Shown: one piece after another, positions 13,013-28,395 of the stretch
Position numbering within the stretch: the stretch's first letter is position 1
How the letters are laid out: the number at the start of each line of letters is the position of its first letter
Source of the DNA: Hippophae tibetana
Taxonomy: Eukaryota > Streptophyta > Magnoliopsida > Rosales > Elaeagnaceae
Direction of reading: 5' to 3'
Assembly: GCA_037013495.1 (NCBI GenBank)
Contig: CM072808.1
Location: 7,293,319-7,357,318 of the forward strand
DNA: 64,000 nucleotides
The notes under the pieces: generated by a model
Database searches by the model: none
Told to the model about the DNA's origin: nothing
Seen by the model: the letters and a program-made list of their open reading frames with translations, nothing else
Made by a program: the position numbers and the translations under genes

Positions 13013-16000
13013 TATAAAGGAGATGTTGGTGCCGATCAAGGTTTGTAAATTTATATTTTCAATCAATCTCTCTTATTGAAAAAATATTGAGTAGAAAAAA
13101 AGAACGTATATTTTGTTCACATTTTCAAAAACAAAAAAACATTTGGTAAAAAAGAGTAACAACTTTCAACGGAGATAACTTTTTACTCGGGTATCGAAAC
13201 GAATATTATAATTTATTAAATGGAAGCTCGTATCAAATTACACAATATGCATTGGTCTCGCAAGAAAAAAATCGTTTTTGTACCCAAATAACATCGTTTA
13301 CATCACTTATTTACTGTTTAAAGATTTTGACGCACTATTTTCATTTTACTTACTTCCGGTTTAATTCAATAGACCTATAGAGGAGATATTGGAGCCGATC
13401 TAGGTTTGGTTTTTTATATTTTCAATGAATCTCTCTTATTGAAAAAATATTGAGTAGAAAAAAAAGAACGGAGATGTTGTTAACATTTTCAAAAACAAAA
13501 AAACATTTGGTAAATAAGTGAAAAAACGTTCAAAACAGATAACTTTTTACTCGGGTATCGAAACGAATATTATACTTTATTTAATGGAAGCTCGTATCAA
13601 ATTACACAATATGCATTGGTCATGCATGAAAAAAATCGTTTTTGTACCCAAATAACATCGTTTACATCACTTATTTACTGTTTAAAGATTTTGACGCACT
13701 ATTTTCATTTTACTTACTTCCGGTTTAATTCAAGAGAGCTATAAAGGTGATATTGGTGCCGACCTAGGGTTTTCTTTATTTATATTTTCCATCAATCTCT
13801 GTTATTCCAAAAAAAAATAGAGAAGAGAAAAAGAAGGGCAATGTTGTTCAAATTTTCAACATCAAAAACATATTTGGTAAATATGAGTTACAACTTTCAA
13901 CGGAGATAACTTTTGACTGGGGTATCGAAACGAATATTATAATATATCAAATTAATGCTCGTATCAAATTAAACAATATGCATTTTCCTCGAAAGGAAAA
14001 TCATTTTTGTACATAAATAACATCGTTTACATCACTTATTAACTGTTTAAAGTTTTTGACGCACTATTTTCATTTTACTTACGTCCGGTTTAATTCAATA
14101 GACCTATAAAGGAGTATTGGTGCCGATCTAGGTTTTTTTTTTTATATTTTCAATCAATCTCTCTTATTGAAAAAATATTGAGTAGAAAAAAAGAACAGAG
14201 ATGTTAACATTTTCAAAAACAAAAAAACATTTGGTAAATAAGTGTAAAAGCTTTCAAACTAGATAACTTTTTACTCGAGTATCGAAACGAATATTATAAT
14301 TTATTAAATGGAAGCTCGTATCAAATTACACAATATGCATTGGTCATGCAAGAAAAAAATCGTTTTTGTACCCAAATAACATCGTTTACATCATTTATTT
14401 ATTGTTTAATGTTTTTGACGTATTATTTTCATTTTACTTACTTCACGTTTAATTCAATAGAGATATAAAAGAGATATTGGTGCCGACCTAGGTTTGTTTA
14501 TTTATATTTTCAATCAATCTCTCTTCCTGAAAAAAATAGACAAGAGAAAAAGAAAATGAATGTGGTTCACATTTTCAAAATCAAAAACACATTTGGTAAA
14601 TATGAGTTACAACTTTCAACGGAGATAAATTTTGACTGGGGTATAGAAACTAATATTATAATATATCAAATTAAAGCTCGTATCAAATTAAACAATATGC
14701 ATTTTCCTCGAAAGGAAAATCATTTTTGTACCCAAATAACATCGTTTACATCACTTATTTACTGTTTAAAGTTTTTGACGCACTATTTTCATTTTACTTA
14801 CGTCCGGTTTAAACCAATAGACCTATAAAGGAGTATTGGTGCCGACCTAGGTTTGTTTTTTTATATTTTCAATCAATCTCTCTTATTGAAAAAATATTGA
14901 GTAGAAAAAAACAACGGAGATGTTGTTAACATTTTCAAAAACAAAAAAAACATTTGGTAAATAAGTGTAAAAAATTTTAAAGGAGATAACTTTTGACTCA
15001 AGTATCGAAACGAATATTATAATTTATTAAATGGAAGCTCGTATCAAATTACACAATATGCAAGGGTCATCAAAGAAAAAAATCGTTTTTGTACCCAAAT
15101 AACATCGTTTAAATCATTTATTTAGTGTTTAAAGTTTTTCACGCAGCATTTTCATTTTACTTTCTGCACATTTAATTCAATAGAGCTATAAAGGAGATAT
15201 TGGTGCCGACCTAGGTTTGTTTATTTATATTTTCAATCAATCTCTCTTATTGAAAAAATATTGAGTAGAAAAAAAGAACGGAGATGTTGTTCACATTTTA
15301 AAAAACAAAAAAACATTTGGTAAATAAGAGTAACAACTTTCAACGAAGTTAACTTTTTACTCGGCTATCGAAACGAATATTATAATTTATTAAATGTAAG
15401 CTCGTATCTAATTACACAATATGCATTGGTCTCGCAAGAAAAAATTCATTTTTGTACCCAAATAACATCGTTTACATCATTTATTTAGGATTTAAATTTT
15501 TTGATGCATCATTTTAATTTTACTTACTTCAGGTTTAATTCAATAGAGCTATAAAGGAGATATTGGTGCTGACCTAGGTTTGTTTATTTATATTTTCAAT
15601 CAATCTCTCTCCCTGAAAAAAATAGACAAGAGAAAAAGAAAATGAATGTGGTTCACATTTTCAAAATCGAAAACACATTTGGTAAATATGAGTTACAACT
15701 TTCAACGGAGATAAATTTTGACTGGGGTATAGAAACTAATATTATAATATATCAAATTGAAGCTCGTATCAAATTAAACAATATGCATTTTCCTCGAAAG
15801 GAAAATCATTTTTGTACCCAAATAACATCGTTTACATCACTTATTTACTGTTTAAAGTTTTTGACGCACCATTTTCATTTTACTTACTTCCAGTTTAATT
15901 CAATAGAGCTATAAAGGAGATATTGGTGCCGATCAAGGTTTGTTTTTTATATTTTCAATCAATCTCTCTTATTGAAAAAATATTGAGTAGAAAAAAACAA

Positions 16001-18079
16001 CGGAGATGTTGTTAACATTTTCAAAAACAAAAAAACATTTGGTAAATCAGTGTAAAAACTTTGAAAGGAGATAACTTTTTACTCGAGTATCGAAACGAAT
16101 ATTATAATTTATTAAATGGAAGCTCGTATCAAATTACACAATATGCAAGGGTCATCAAAGAAAAAAATCGTTTTTGTACCCAAATAACATCGTTTAAATC
16201 ATTTATTTAGTGTTTAAAGTTTTTGACGCAGCATTTTCATTTTACTTTCTGCACGTTTAATTCAATAGAGCTATAAAGGAGATATTGGTGCCGACCTAGG
16301 TTTGTTTATTTATATTTTCAATCAATCTCTCTTATTGAAAAAAATAGAGAAGAAAAAAAGAAAATGACTGTTGTTTACATTTTCAAAATCAAAAACACAT
16401 TTGGTAAATATGAGTTACAACTTTCAACGGATATAACTTTTGATTGGGGTATCGAAACGAATATTATAATATATCAAATTAAAGCTCGTATCAAATAAAC
16501 AAATATGCATTTTCCTCGAAAGGAAAATCATTTTTGTACCCAAATAACATCGTTTACATCACTTATTTACTGTTTAAAGTTTTTGACGCACCATTTTCAT
16601 TTTACTTACTTCCGGTTTAATTCAATAGACCTATAAAGAAGATATTGGTGCCGATCTATGTTTGTTTTTTTTATATTTTCAATCAATATCTCTTATTGAA
16701 AAAATATTGAGTAGAAAAAAAGAACGGAGATGTCGTTAACATTTTCAAAAACAAAAAAACATTTGGTAAATAAGTGTAAAAACATCCAAAGGACATAACT
16801 TTTTACTCGGGTATCGAAACGAATATTATAATTTATTAAATGGAAGCTCGTATCAAATTACACAATATGCTTTGGTCATGCAAGAAAAAAATCGTTTTTG
16901 TACCCAAATAACATGGTTTACATCATTTATTTATTGTTTAATGTTTTTGACGTAGCATTTTCATTTTACTTACTTCCCGTTTAATTCAATAGAGCTATAA
17001 AGAAGATATTGGTGCCGACCTAGGTTTGTTTATTTATATTTTCAATCAATCTCTCTTATTGAAAAAAATAGAGAAGAGAAAAAGAAAATGAATGTGGTTC
17101 ACGTTTTCAAAATAGAAAACACATTTGGTAAATATGAGTTACAACTTTCAATGGAGATAACTTTTGACTGGGGTATCGAACCGAATATTATAATATATCA
17201 AATTAAAGCTCGTATCAAATTAAACAATATGCATTTTCCTCGAAAGGAAAATAATTTTTGTACCCAAATTACATTGTTATATCACTTATTTAGTGTTTAA
17301 TGTTTTTGACGCACTATTTTCATTTTACTTACGTCCGGTTTAATTCAATAGACCTATAAAGGAGATATTGGTGCCGATCTAGGTTTGTTTTTTTATATTT
17401 TCAATCAATCTCTCTTATTGAAATAATATTGAGTAGAAAAAAAGAACGGAGATGTCGTTAACATTTCAAAAACAAAAAAAAACATTTGGTAAATAAGTAT
17501 AAAAACTTCCAAAGGAGATAACTTTTTACTCGGGTATCAAAACGAATATTACAATTTATTAAATGGAAGCTCATATCAAATTACACAATATGCATTGGTC
17601 ATGCAAGAAAAAAATCGTTTTTGTACCCAAATAACATCGTTTACATCATTTATTTATTGTTTAATGTTTTTTGACGTATCATTTTCATTTTACTTACTTC
17701 ACGTTTAATTCAATAGAGCTATAAAGAAGATATTGGTGCCGACCTAGGTTTGTTTATTTGTATTTTCAATCAATCTCTCTTATTGAAAAAAATAGAGAAG
17801 AGAAAAAGAAAATGAATGTTGTTCACATTTTCAAAATGGAAAACACATTTGGTAAATATGAGTTACAACTTTCAACGGAGATAGCTTTTGACTAGGGTAT
17901 CGAAACGAATATTATAATAGATCAAATTAAAGCTCGTATCAAATTAAAAAATATGCATTTTCCTCAAAAGGAAAATCATTTTTGTACCCAAATAACATCG
18001 TTTACATCACTTATTTACTGTTTAAATTTTTTGACGTACCATTTTCATTTTACTTACTTCCGGTTTAATTCAATAGAGC

Positions 18080-18444
18080 TATAAAGGAGATATTGGTGCC
18101 GACCTAGGGTTTTCTTTATTTATATTTTCCATCAATCTCTATTATTCCAAAAAAAAATAGAGAAGAGAAAAAGAAGGGCAATGTTGTTCAAATTTTCAAC
18201 ATCAAAAACATATTTGGTAAATATGAGTTACAACTTTCAACGGAGATAACTTTTGACTGGGGTATCGAAACGAATATTATAATATATCAAATTAAAGCTC
18301 GTATCAAATTAAACAATATGCATTTTCCTCGAAAATAAAATCATTTTTGTACCCAAATAACATCGTTTACATCACTTATTTACTGTTTAATGTTTTTGAC
18401 GCACCATTTTCATTTTACTTACTTCCAGTTTAATTCAATAGAGC
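18080..18444. repeat. Chimeric monomer: A' head, A tail, damaged hairpin
   Basis: The first half has every A' mark ('cctagggttttc', 'ttccatcaatctct', 'aagggcaatg'). Downstream of 'atatatcaaatt' it has the A-type 'aaagctcgtatc' and 'gtacccaaataac' instead of the A' 'aatgctcg' and 'gtacataaataac'. The hairpin sequence reads 'cctcgaaaataaaatc', which destroys the right arm. It marks the junction into the regular 4-mer array. Confidence 0.8.
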
Positions 18445-21400
18445 TATAAAGGAGATGTTGGTGCCGATCAAGGTTTGTTTATTTATATTTTCAATCAATC
18501 TTCTTATTGAAAAAATATTGAGTGGAAAAAAAGAACGTAGATTTTGTTCACATTTTCAAAAACAAATAAACATTTGGTAAAAAAGAGTAACAACTTTCAA
18601 CGGAGATAACTTTTTACTCGGGTATCGAAACGAATAATATAATTTATTAAATGGAAGCTGGTATCAAATTACACAATATGCATTGGTCTCGCAAGAAAAA
18701 AATCGTTTTTGTACCCAAATAACATCGTTTACATCACTTATTTACTGTTTAAAGATTTTGACGCACTATTTTCATTTTACTTACTTCCGGTTTAATTCAA
18801 GAGAGCTATAAAGGTGATATTGGTGCCGACCTAGGGTTTTCTTTATTTATATTTTCCATCAATCTCTATTATTCCAAAAAAAAATAGAGAAGAGAAAAAG
18901 AAGGGCAATGTTGTTCAAATTTTCAACATCAAAAACATATTTGGTAAATATGAGTTACAACTTTCAACGGAGATAACTTTTGACTGGGGTATCGAAACGA
19001 ATATTATAATATATCAAATTAATGCTCGTATCAAATTAAACAATATGCATTTTCCTCGAAAGGAAAATCATTTTTGTACATAAATAACATCGTTTACATC
19101 ACTTATTTACTGTTTAAAGTTTTTGACGCACTATTTTCATTTTACTTACGTCCGGTTTAATTCAATAGACCTATAAAGGAGTATTGGTGCCGATCTAGGT
19201 TTGTTTTTTTATATTTTCAATCAATCTCTCTTATTGAAAAAATATTGAGTAGAAAAAAAGAACAGAGATGTTGTTAACATTTTCAAAAACAAAAAAACAT
19301 TTGGTAAATAAGTGTAAAAGCTTTCAAACTAGATAACTTTTTATTCGAGTATCGAAACGAATATTATAATTTATTAAATGGAAGCTCGTATCAAATTACA
19401 CAATATGCATTGGTCATGCAAGAAAAAAATCGTTTTTGTACCCAAATAACATCGTTTACATCATTTATTTATTGTTTAATGTTTTTGACGTATTATTTTC
19501 ATTTTACTTACTTCACGTTTAATTCAATAGAGCTATAAAAGAGATATTGGTGCCGACCTAGGTTTGTTTATTTATATTTTCAATCAATCTCTCTTATTGA
19601 AAAAAATAGAGAAGAGAAAAAGAAAATGAATGTTGTTCACATTTTCAAAATAGAAAACACATTTGGTAAATATGAGTTACAACTTTCAACGTAGATAACT
19701 TTTGACTGGGGTATCGAAACGAATATTATAATATATCAAATTAAAGCTCGTATCAAATTAAACAATATGCATTTTCCTCGAAAGGAAAATCATTTTTTTA
19801 CCCAAATAACATCGTTTACATCACTTATTTATTGTTTAAAGTTTTTGACGCACCATTTTCATTTTACTTACTTCCAGTTTAATTCAATAGAGCTATAAAG
19901 GAGATGTTGGTGCCGATCAAGGTTTGTTTATTTATATTTTCAATCAATCTTCTTATTGAAAAAATATTGAGTGGAAAAAAAGAACGTAGATTTTGTTCAC
20001 ATTTTCAAAAACAAAAAAACATTTGGTAAAAAAGAGTAACAACTTTCAACGGAGATAACTTTTTACTCGGGTATCGAAACGAATATTATAATTTATTAAA
20101 TGGAAGCTCGTATCAAATTACACAATATGCATTGGTCTCGCAAGAAAAAAAATCGTTTTTGTACCCAAATAACATCGTTTACATCACTTATTTACTGTTT
20201 AAAGATTTTGACGCACTATTTTCATTTTACTTACTTCCGGTTTAATTCAAGAGAGCTATAAAGGTGATATTGGTGCCGACCTAGGGTTTTCTTTATTTAT
20301 ATTTTCCATCAATGTCTATTATACCAAAAAAAAATAGAGAAGAGAAAAAGAAGGGCAATGTTGTTCAAATTTTCAACATCAAAAACATATTTGGTAAATA
20401 TGAGTTACAACTTTCAACGGAGATAACTTTTGACTGGTGTATCGAAACGAATATTATAATATATCAAATTAATGCTCGTATCAAATTAAACAATATGTAT
20501 TTTCCTCGAAAGGAAAATCATTTTTGTACATAAATAACATCGTTTACATCACTTATTAACTGTTTAAAGTTTTTGACGCACTATTTTCATTTTACTTACG
20601 TCCGGTTTAATTCAATAGACCTATAAAGGAGTATTGGTGCCGATCTAGGTTTGTTTTTTTATATTTTCAATCAATCTCTCTTATTGAAAAAATATTGAGT
20701 AGAAAAAAAGAACAGAGATGTTGTTAACATTTTCAAAAACAAAAAAACATTTGGTAAATAAGTGTAAAAGCTTTCAAACTAGATAACTTTTTATTCGAGT
20801 ATCGAAACGAATATTATAATTTATTAAATGGAAGCTCGTATCAAATTACACAATATGCATTGGTCATGCAAGAAAAAAATCGTTTTTGTACCCAAATAAC
20901 ATCGTTTACATCATTTATTTATTGTTTAATGTTTTTGACGTATTATTTTCATTTTACTTACTTCACGTTTAATTCAATAGAGCTATAAAAGAGATATTGG
21001 TGCCGACCTAGGTTTGTTTATTTATATTTTCAATCAATCTCTCTTATTGAAAAAAATAGAGAAGAGAAAAAGAAAATGAATGTTGTTCACATTTTCAAAA
21101 TAGAAAACACATTTGGTAAATATGAGTTACAACTTTCAACGTAGATAACTTTTGACTGGGGTATCGAAACGAATATTATAATATATCAAATTAAAGCTCG
21201 TATCAAATTAAACAATATGCATTTTCCTCGAAAGGAAAATCATTTTTGTACCCAAATAACATCGTTTACATCACTTATTTACTGTTTAAAGTTTTTGACG
21301 CACCATTTTCATTTTACTTACTTCCAGTTTAATTCAATAGAGCTATAAAGGAGATGTTGGTGCCGATCAAGGTTTGTTTATTTATATTTTCAATCAATCT

Positions 21401-24400
21401 TCTTATTGAAAAAATATTGAGTGGAAAAAAAGAACGTAGATTTTGTTCACATTTTCAAAAACAAAAAAACATTTGGTAAAAAAGAGTAACAACTTTCAAC
21501 GGAGATAACTTTTTACTCGGGTATCGAAACGAATATTATAATTTATTAAATGGAAGCTCGTATCAAATTACACAATATGCATTGGTCTCGCAAGAAAAAA
21601 AATCGTTTTTGTACCCAAATAACATCGTTTACATCACTTATTTACAGTTTAAAGATTTTGACGCACTATTTTCATTTTACTTACTTCCGGTTTAATTCAA
21701 GAGAGCTATAAAGGTGATATTGGTGCCGACCTAGGGTTTTCTTTATTTATATTTTCCATCAATGTCTATTATACCAAAAAAAAAATAGAGAAGAGAAAAA
21801 GAAGGGCAATGTTGTTCAAATTTTCAACATCAAAAATATATTTGGTAAATATGAGTTACAACTTTCAACGGAGATAACTTTTGACTGGGGTATCGAAACG
21901 AATATTATAATATATCAAATTAATGCTCGTATCAAATTAAACAATATGCATTTTCTTCGAAAGGAAAATCATTTTTGTACATAAATAACATCGTTTACAT
22001 CACTTATTAACTGTTTAAAGTTTTTGACGCACTATTTTCATTTTACTTACGTCCGGTTTAGATCAATAGACCTATAAAGGAGTATTGGTGCCGATCTAGG
22101 TTTGTTTTTTTGTATTTTCAATCAATCTCTCTTATTGAAAAAATATTGAGTAGAAAAAAAGAACAGAGATGTTGTTAACATTTTCAAAAACAAAAAAACA
22201 TTTGGTAAATAAGTGTAAAAGCTTTCAAACTAGATAACTTTTTATTCGAGTATCGAAACGAATATTATAATTTATTAAATGGAAGCTCGTATCAAATTAC
22301 ACAATATGCATTGGTCATGCAAGAAAAAAATCGTTTTTGTACCCAAATAACATCGTTTCCATTATTTATTTATTGTTTAATGTTTTTGACGTATTATTTT
22401 CATTTTACTTACTTCACGTTTAATTCAATAGAGCTATAAAAGAGATATTGGTGCCGACCTAGGTTTGTTTATTTATATTTTCAATCAATCTCTCTTATTG
22501 AAAAAAATAGAGAAGAGAAAAAGAAAATGAATGTTGTTCACATTTTCAAAATAGAAAACACATTTGGTAAATATGAGTTACAACTTTCAACGTAGATAAC
22601 TTTTGACTGGGGTATCGAAACGAATATTATAATATATCAAATTAAAGCTCGTATCAAATTAAACAATATGCATTTTCCTCGAAAGGAAAATCATTTTTGT
22701 ACCCAAATAACATCGTTTACATCACTTATTTACTGTTTAAAGTTTTTGACGCACCATTTTCATTTTACTTACTTCCAGTTTAATTCAATAGAGCTATAAA
22801 GGAGATGTTGGTGCCGATCAAGGTTTGTTTATTTATATTTTCAATCAATCTTCTTATTGAAAAAATATTGAGTGGAAAAAAAGAACGTAGATTTTGTTCA
22901 CATTTTCAAAAACAAAAAAACATTTGGTAAAAAAGAGTAACAACTTTCAACGGAGATAACTTTTTACTCGGGTATCGAAACGAATATTATAATTTATTAA
23001 ATGGAAGCTAGTATCAAATTACACAATATGCATTGGTCTCGCAAGAAAAAAAATCGTTTTTGTACCCAAATAACATCGTTTACATCACTTATTTACTGTT
23101 TAAAGATTTTGACGCACTATTTTCATTTTACTTACTTCCGGTTTAATTCAAGAGAGCTATAAAGGTGATATTGGTGCCGACCTAGGGTTTTCTTTATTTA
23201 TATTTTCCATCAATCTCTATTATACCAAAAAAAAATAGAGAAGAGAAAAAGAAGGGCAATGTTGTTCAAATTTTCAACATCAAAAACATATTTGGTAAAT
23301 ATGAGTTACAACTTTCAACGGAGATAACTTTTGACTGGGGTATCGAAACGAATATTATAATATATCAAATTAATGCTCGTATCAAATTAAACAATATGCA
23401 TTTTCCTCGAAAGGAAAATCATTTTTGTACATAAATAACATCGTTTACATCACTTATTAACTGTTTAAAGTTTTTGACGCACTATTTTCATTTTACTTAC
23501 GTCCGGTTTAATTCAATAGACCTATAAAGGAGTATTGGTGCCGATCTAGGTTTGTTTTTTTATATTTTCAATCAATCTCTCTTATTGAAAAAATATTGAG
23601 TAGAAAAAAAGAACAGAGATGTTGTTAACATTTTCAAAAACAAAAAAACATTTGGTAAATAAGTGTAAAAGCTTTCAAACTAGATAACTTTTTATTCGAG
23701 TATCGAAACGAATATTATAATTTATTCAATGGAAGCTCGTATCAAATTACACAATATGCATTGGTCATGCAAGAAAAAAATCGTTTTTGTACCCAAATAA
23801 CATCGTTTACATCATTTATTTATTGTTTAATGTTTTTGACGTATTATTTTCATTTTACTTAATTCACGTTTAATTCAATAGAGCTATAAAAGAGATATTG
23901 GTGCCGACCTAGGTTTGTTTATTTATATTTTCAATCAATCTCTCTTATTGAAAAAAATAGAGAAGAGAAAAAGGAAATGAATGTTGTTCACATTTTCAAA
24001 ATAGAAAACACATTTGGTAAATATGAGTTACAACTTTCAACGTAGATAACTTTTGACTGGGGTATCGAAACGAATATTATAATATATCAAATTAAAGCTC
24101 GTATCAAATTAAACAATATGCATTTTCCTCGAAAGGAAAATCATTTTTGTACCCAAATAACATCGTTTACATCACTTATTTACTGTTTAAAGTTTTTGAC
24201 GCACCATTTTCATTTTACTTACTTCCAGTTTAATTCAATAGAGCTATAAAGGAGATGTTGGTGCCGATCAAGGTTTGTTTATTTATATTTTCAATCAATC
24301 TTCTTATTGAAAAAATATTGAGTGGAAAAAAAGAACGTAGATTTTGTTCACATTTTCAAAAACAAAAAAACATTTGGTAAAAAAGAGTAACAACTTTCAA

Positions 24401-24607
24401 CGGAGATAACTTTTTACTCGGGTATCGAAACGAATATTATAATTTATTAAATAGAAGCTCGTATCAAATTACACAATATGCATTGGTCTAGCAAGAAAAA
24501 AAATCGTTTTTGTACCCAAATAACATCGTTTACATCACTTATTTACTGTTTAAAGATTTTGACGCACTATTTTCATTTTACTTACTTCCGGTTTAATTCA
24601 AGAGAGC

Positions 24608-26057
24608 TATAAAGGTGATATTGGTGCCGACCTAGGGTTTTCTTTATTTATATTTTCCATCAATGTCTATTATACCAAAAAAAAATAGAGAAGAGAAAAA
24701 GAAAATGAATGTTGTTCAAATTTTCAACATCAAAAACATATTTGGTAAATATGAGTTACAACTTTCAACGGAGATAACTTTTGACTGGGGTATCGAAACG
24801 AATATTATAATATATCAAATTAATGCTCGTATCAAATTAAACAATATGCATTTTCCTCGAAAGGAAAATCATTTTTGTACATAAATAACATCGTTTACAT
24901 CACTTATTAACTGTTTAAAGTTTTTGACGCACTATTTTCATTTTACTTACGTCCGGTTTAATTCAATAGACCTATAAAGGAGTATTGGTGCCGATCTAGG
25001 ATTGTTTTTTTATATTTTCAATCAATCTCTCTTATTGAAAAAATATTGAGTAGAAAAAAAGAACAGAGATGTTGTTAACATTTTCAAAAACAAAAAAACA
25101 TTTGGTAAATAAGTGTAAAAGCTTTCAAACTAGATAACTTTTTATTCGAGTATCGAAACGAATATTATAATTTATTAAATGGAAGCTCGTATCAAATTAC
25201 ACAATATGCATTGGTCATGCAAGAAAAAAATCGTTTTTGTACCCAAATAACATCGTTTCCATTATTTATTTATTGTTTAATGTTTTTGACGTATTATTTT
25301 CATTTTACTTACTTCACGTTTAATTCAATAGAGCTATAAAAGAGATATTGGTGCCGACCTAGGTTTGTTTATTTATATTTTCAATCAATCTCTCTTATTG
25401 AAAAAAATAGAGAAGAGAAAAAGAAAATGAATGTTGTTCACATTTTCAAAATAGAAAACACATTTGGTAAATATGAGTTACAACTTTCAACGTAGATAAC
25501 TTTTGACTGGGGTATCGAAACGAATATTATAATATATCAAATTAAAGCTCGTATCAAATTAAACAATATGCATTTTCCTCGAAAGGAAAATCATTTTTGT
25601 ACCCAAATAACATCGTTTACATCACTTATTTACTGTTTAAAGTTTTTGACGCACCATTTTCATTTTACTTACTTCCAGTTTAATTCAATAGAGCTATAAA
25701 GGAGATGTTGGTGCCGATCAAGGTTTGTTTATTTATATTTTCAATCAATCTTCTTATTGAAAAAATATTGAGTGGAAAAAAAGAACGTAGATTTTGTTCA
25801 CATTTTCAAAAACAAAAAAACATTTGGTAAAAAAGAGTAACAACTTTCAACGGAGATAACTTTTTACTCGGGTATCGAAACGAATATTATAATTTATTAA
25901 ATGGAAGCTCGTATCAAATTACACAATATGCATTGGTCTCGCAAGAAAAAAAATCGTTTTTGTACCCAAATAACATCGTTTACATCACTTATTTACTGTT
26001 TAAAGATTTTGACGCACTATTTTCATTTTACTTACTTCCGGTTTAATTCAAGAGAGC
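24608..26057. repeat. Representative A'-B1-A-B2 HOR unit (1,450 bp)
   Basis: This complete unit can stand as a reference for the array: A' 24608-24972 (365 bp), B1 24973-25334 (362 bp), A 25335-25694 (360 bp), B2 25695-26057 (363 bp). The A' copy has reverted from 'aagggcaatg' to 'aaaatgaatg', the A-type start region, which also happens in its 2,900-bp sister at 27508. Elsewhere in this block the A' copies keep 'aagggcaatg'. The A monomer has the codon-23 TAG. Confidence 0.9.
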
Positions 26058-28392
26058 TATAAAGGTGATATTGGTGCCGACCTAGGGTTTTCTTTATTTA
26101 TATTTTCCATCAATCTCTATTATACCAAAAAAAAATAGAGAAGAGAAAAAGAAGGGCAATGTTGTTCAAATTTTCAACATCAAAAACATATTTGGTAAAT
26201 ATGAGTTACAACTTTCAACGGAGATAACTTTTGACTGGGGTATCGAAACGAATATTATAATATATCAAATTAATGCTCGTATCAAATTAAACAATATGCA
26301 TTTTCCTCGAAAGGAAAATCATTTTTGTACATAAATAACATCGTTTACATCACTTATTAACTGTTTAAAGTTTTTGACGCACTATTTTCATTTTACTTAC
26401 GTCCGGTTTAATTCAATAGACCTATAAAGGAGTATTGGTGCCGATCTAGGTTTGTTTTTTTATATTTTCAATCAATCTCTCTTATTGAAAAAATATTGAG
26501 TAGAAAAAAAGAACAGAGATGTTGTTAACATTTTCAAAAACAAAAAAACATTTGGTAAATAAGTGTAAAAGCTTTCAAACTAGATAACTTTTTATTCGAG
26601 TATCGAAACGAATATTATAATTTATTCAATGGAAGCTCGTATCAAATTACACAATATGCATTGGTCATGCAAGAAAAAAATCGTTTTTGTACCCAAATAA
26701 CATCGTTTACATCATTTATTTATTGTTTAATGTTTTTGACGTATTATTTTCATTTTACTTAATTCACGTTTAATTCAATAGAGCTATAAAAGAGATATTG
26801 GTGCCGACCTAGGTTTGTTTATTTATATTTTCAATCAATCTCTCTTATTGAAAAAAATAGAGAAGAGAAAAAGGAAATGAATGTTGTTCACATTTTCAAA
26901 ATAGAAAACACATTTGGTAAATATGAGTTACAACTTTCAACGTAGATAACTTTTGACTGGGGTATCGAAACGAATATTATAATATATCAAATTAAAGCTC
27001 GTATCAAATTAAACAATATGCATTTTCCTCGAAAGGAAAATCATTTTTGTACCCAAATAACATCGTTTACATCACTTATTTACTGTTTAAAGTTTTTGAC
27101 GCACCATTTTCATTTTACTTACTTCCAGTTTAATTCAATAGAGCTATAAAGGAGATGTTGGTGCCGATCAAGGTTTGTTTATTTATATTTTCAATCAATC
27201 TTCTTATTGAAAAAATATTGAGTGGAAAAAAAGAACGTAGATTTTGTTCACATTTTCAAAAACAAAAAAACATTTGGTAAAAAAGAGTAACAACTTTCAA
27301 CGGAGATAACTTTTTACTCGGGTATCGAAACGAATATTATAATTTATTAAATAGAAGCTCGTATCAAATTACACAATATGCATTGGTCTAGCAAGAAAAA
27401 AAATCGTTTTTGTACCCAAATAACATCGTTTACATCACTTATTTACTGTTTAAAGATTTTGACGCACTATTTTCATTTTACTTACTTCCGGTTTAATTCA
27501 AGAGAGCTATAAAGGTGATATTGGTGCCGACCTAGGGTTTTCTTTATTTATATTTTCCATCAATGTCTATTATACCAAAAAAAAATAGAGAAGAGAAAAA
27601 GAAAATGAATGTTGTTCAAATTTTCAACATCAAAAACATATTTGGTAAATATGAGTTACAACTTTCAACGGAGATAACTTTTGACTGGGGTATCGAAACG
27701 AATATTATAATATATCAAATTAATGCTCGTATCAAATTAAACAATATGCATTTTCCTCGAAAGGAAAATCATTTTTGTACATAAATAACATCGTTTACAT
27801 CACTTATTAACTGTTTAAAGTTTTTGACGCACTATTTTCATTTTACTTACGTCCGGTTTAATTCAATAGACCTATAAAGGAGTATTGGTGCCGATCTAGG
27901 ATTGTTTTTTTATATTTTCAATCAATCTCTCTTATTGAAAAAATATTGAGTAGAAAAAAAGAACAGAGATGTTGTTAACATTTTCAAAAACAAAAAAACA
28001 TTTGGTAAATAAGTGTAAAAGCTTTCAAACTAGATAACTTTTTATTCGAGTATCGAAACGAATATTATAATTTATTAAATGGAAGCTCGTATCAAATTAC
28101 ACAATATGCATTGGTCATGCAAGAAAAAAATCGTTTTTGTACCCAAATAACATCGTTTCCATTATTTATTTATTGTTTAATGTTTTTGACGTATTATTTT
28201 CATTTTACTTACTTCACGTTTAATTCAATAGAGCTATAAAAGAGATATTGGTGCCGACCTAGGTTTGTTTATTTATATTTTCAATCAATCTCTCTTATTG
28301 AAAAAAATAGAGAAGAGAAAAAGAAAATGAATGTTGTTCACATTTTCAAAATAGAAAACACATTTGGTAAATATGAGTTACAACTTTCAACG

Positions 28393-28395
28393 TAG
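28393..28395 (+). other. Shared in-frame stop (TAG at codon 23) in left-side A monomers, example copy
   Basis: 'caacgtagataac' replaces 'caacggagataac', turning the GAG codon of the recurrent frame into TAG. The same change is in the A monomers starting at 740, 2190, 3279, 4367, 5800, 6888, 8321, 9408, 12298, 19534, 20984, 22435, 23885, 25335, 26785, 28235 and 30402. Its spread through several HOR types argues that the frame is not required. Confidence 0.9.

Larger units (their letters stand above)
10486..18806. repeat. Heterogeneous zone, monomers 30-52, without a clear HOR
   Basis: Monomer starts and classes: 10486 A', 10853 B, 11215 A, 11575 A', 11940 B, 12298 A, 12658 A, 13013 B, 13376 B, 13740 A', 14105 B, 14464 A, 14824 B, 15187 B, 15550 A, 15910 B, 16272 A, 16632 B, 16996 A, 17355 B, 17720 A, 18080 A', 18445 B. 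Both B-B joins of the window are here (13376, 15187), with A-A joins at 11575, 12658 and 18080. Private variants are dense between 13.4 and 18.0 kb, for example 'ttcctgaaaaaaatagacaag' at 14524 and 'gcaagggtcatcaaag' near 15060 and 16145. I saw no multi-monomer period spanning this zone. Confidence 0.85.
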
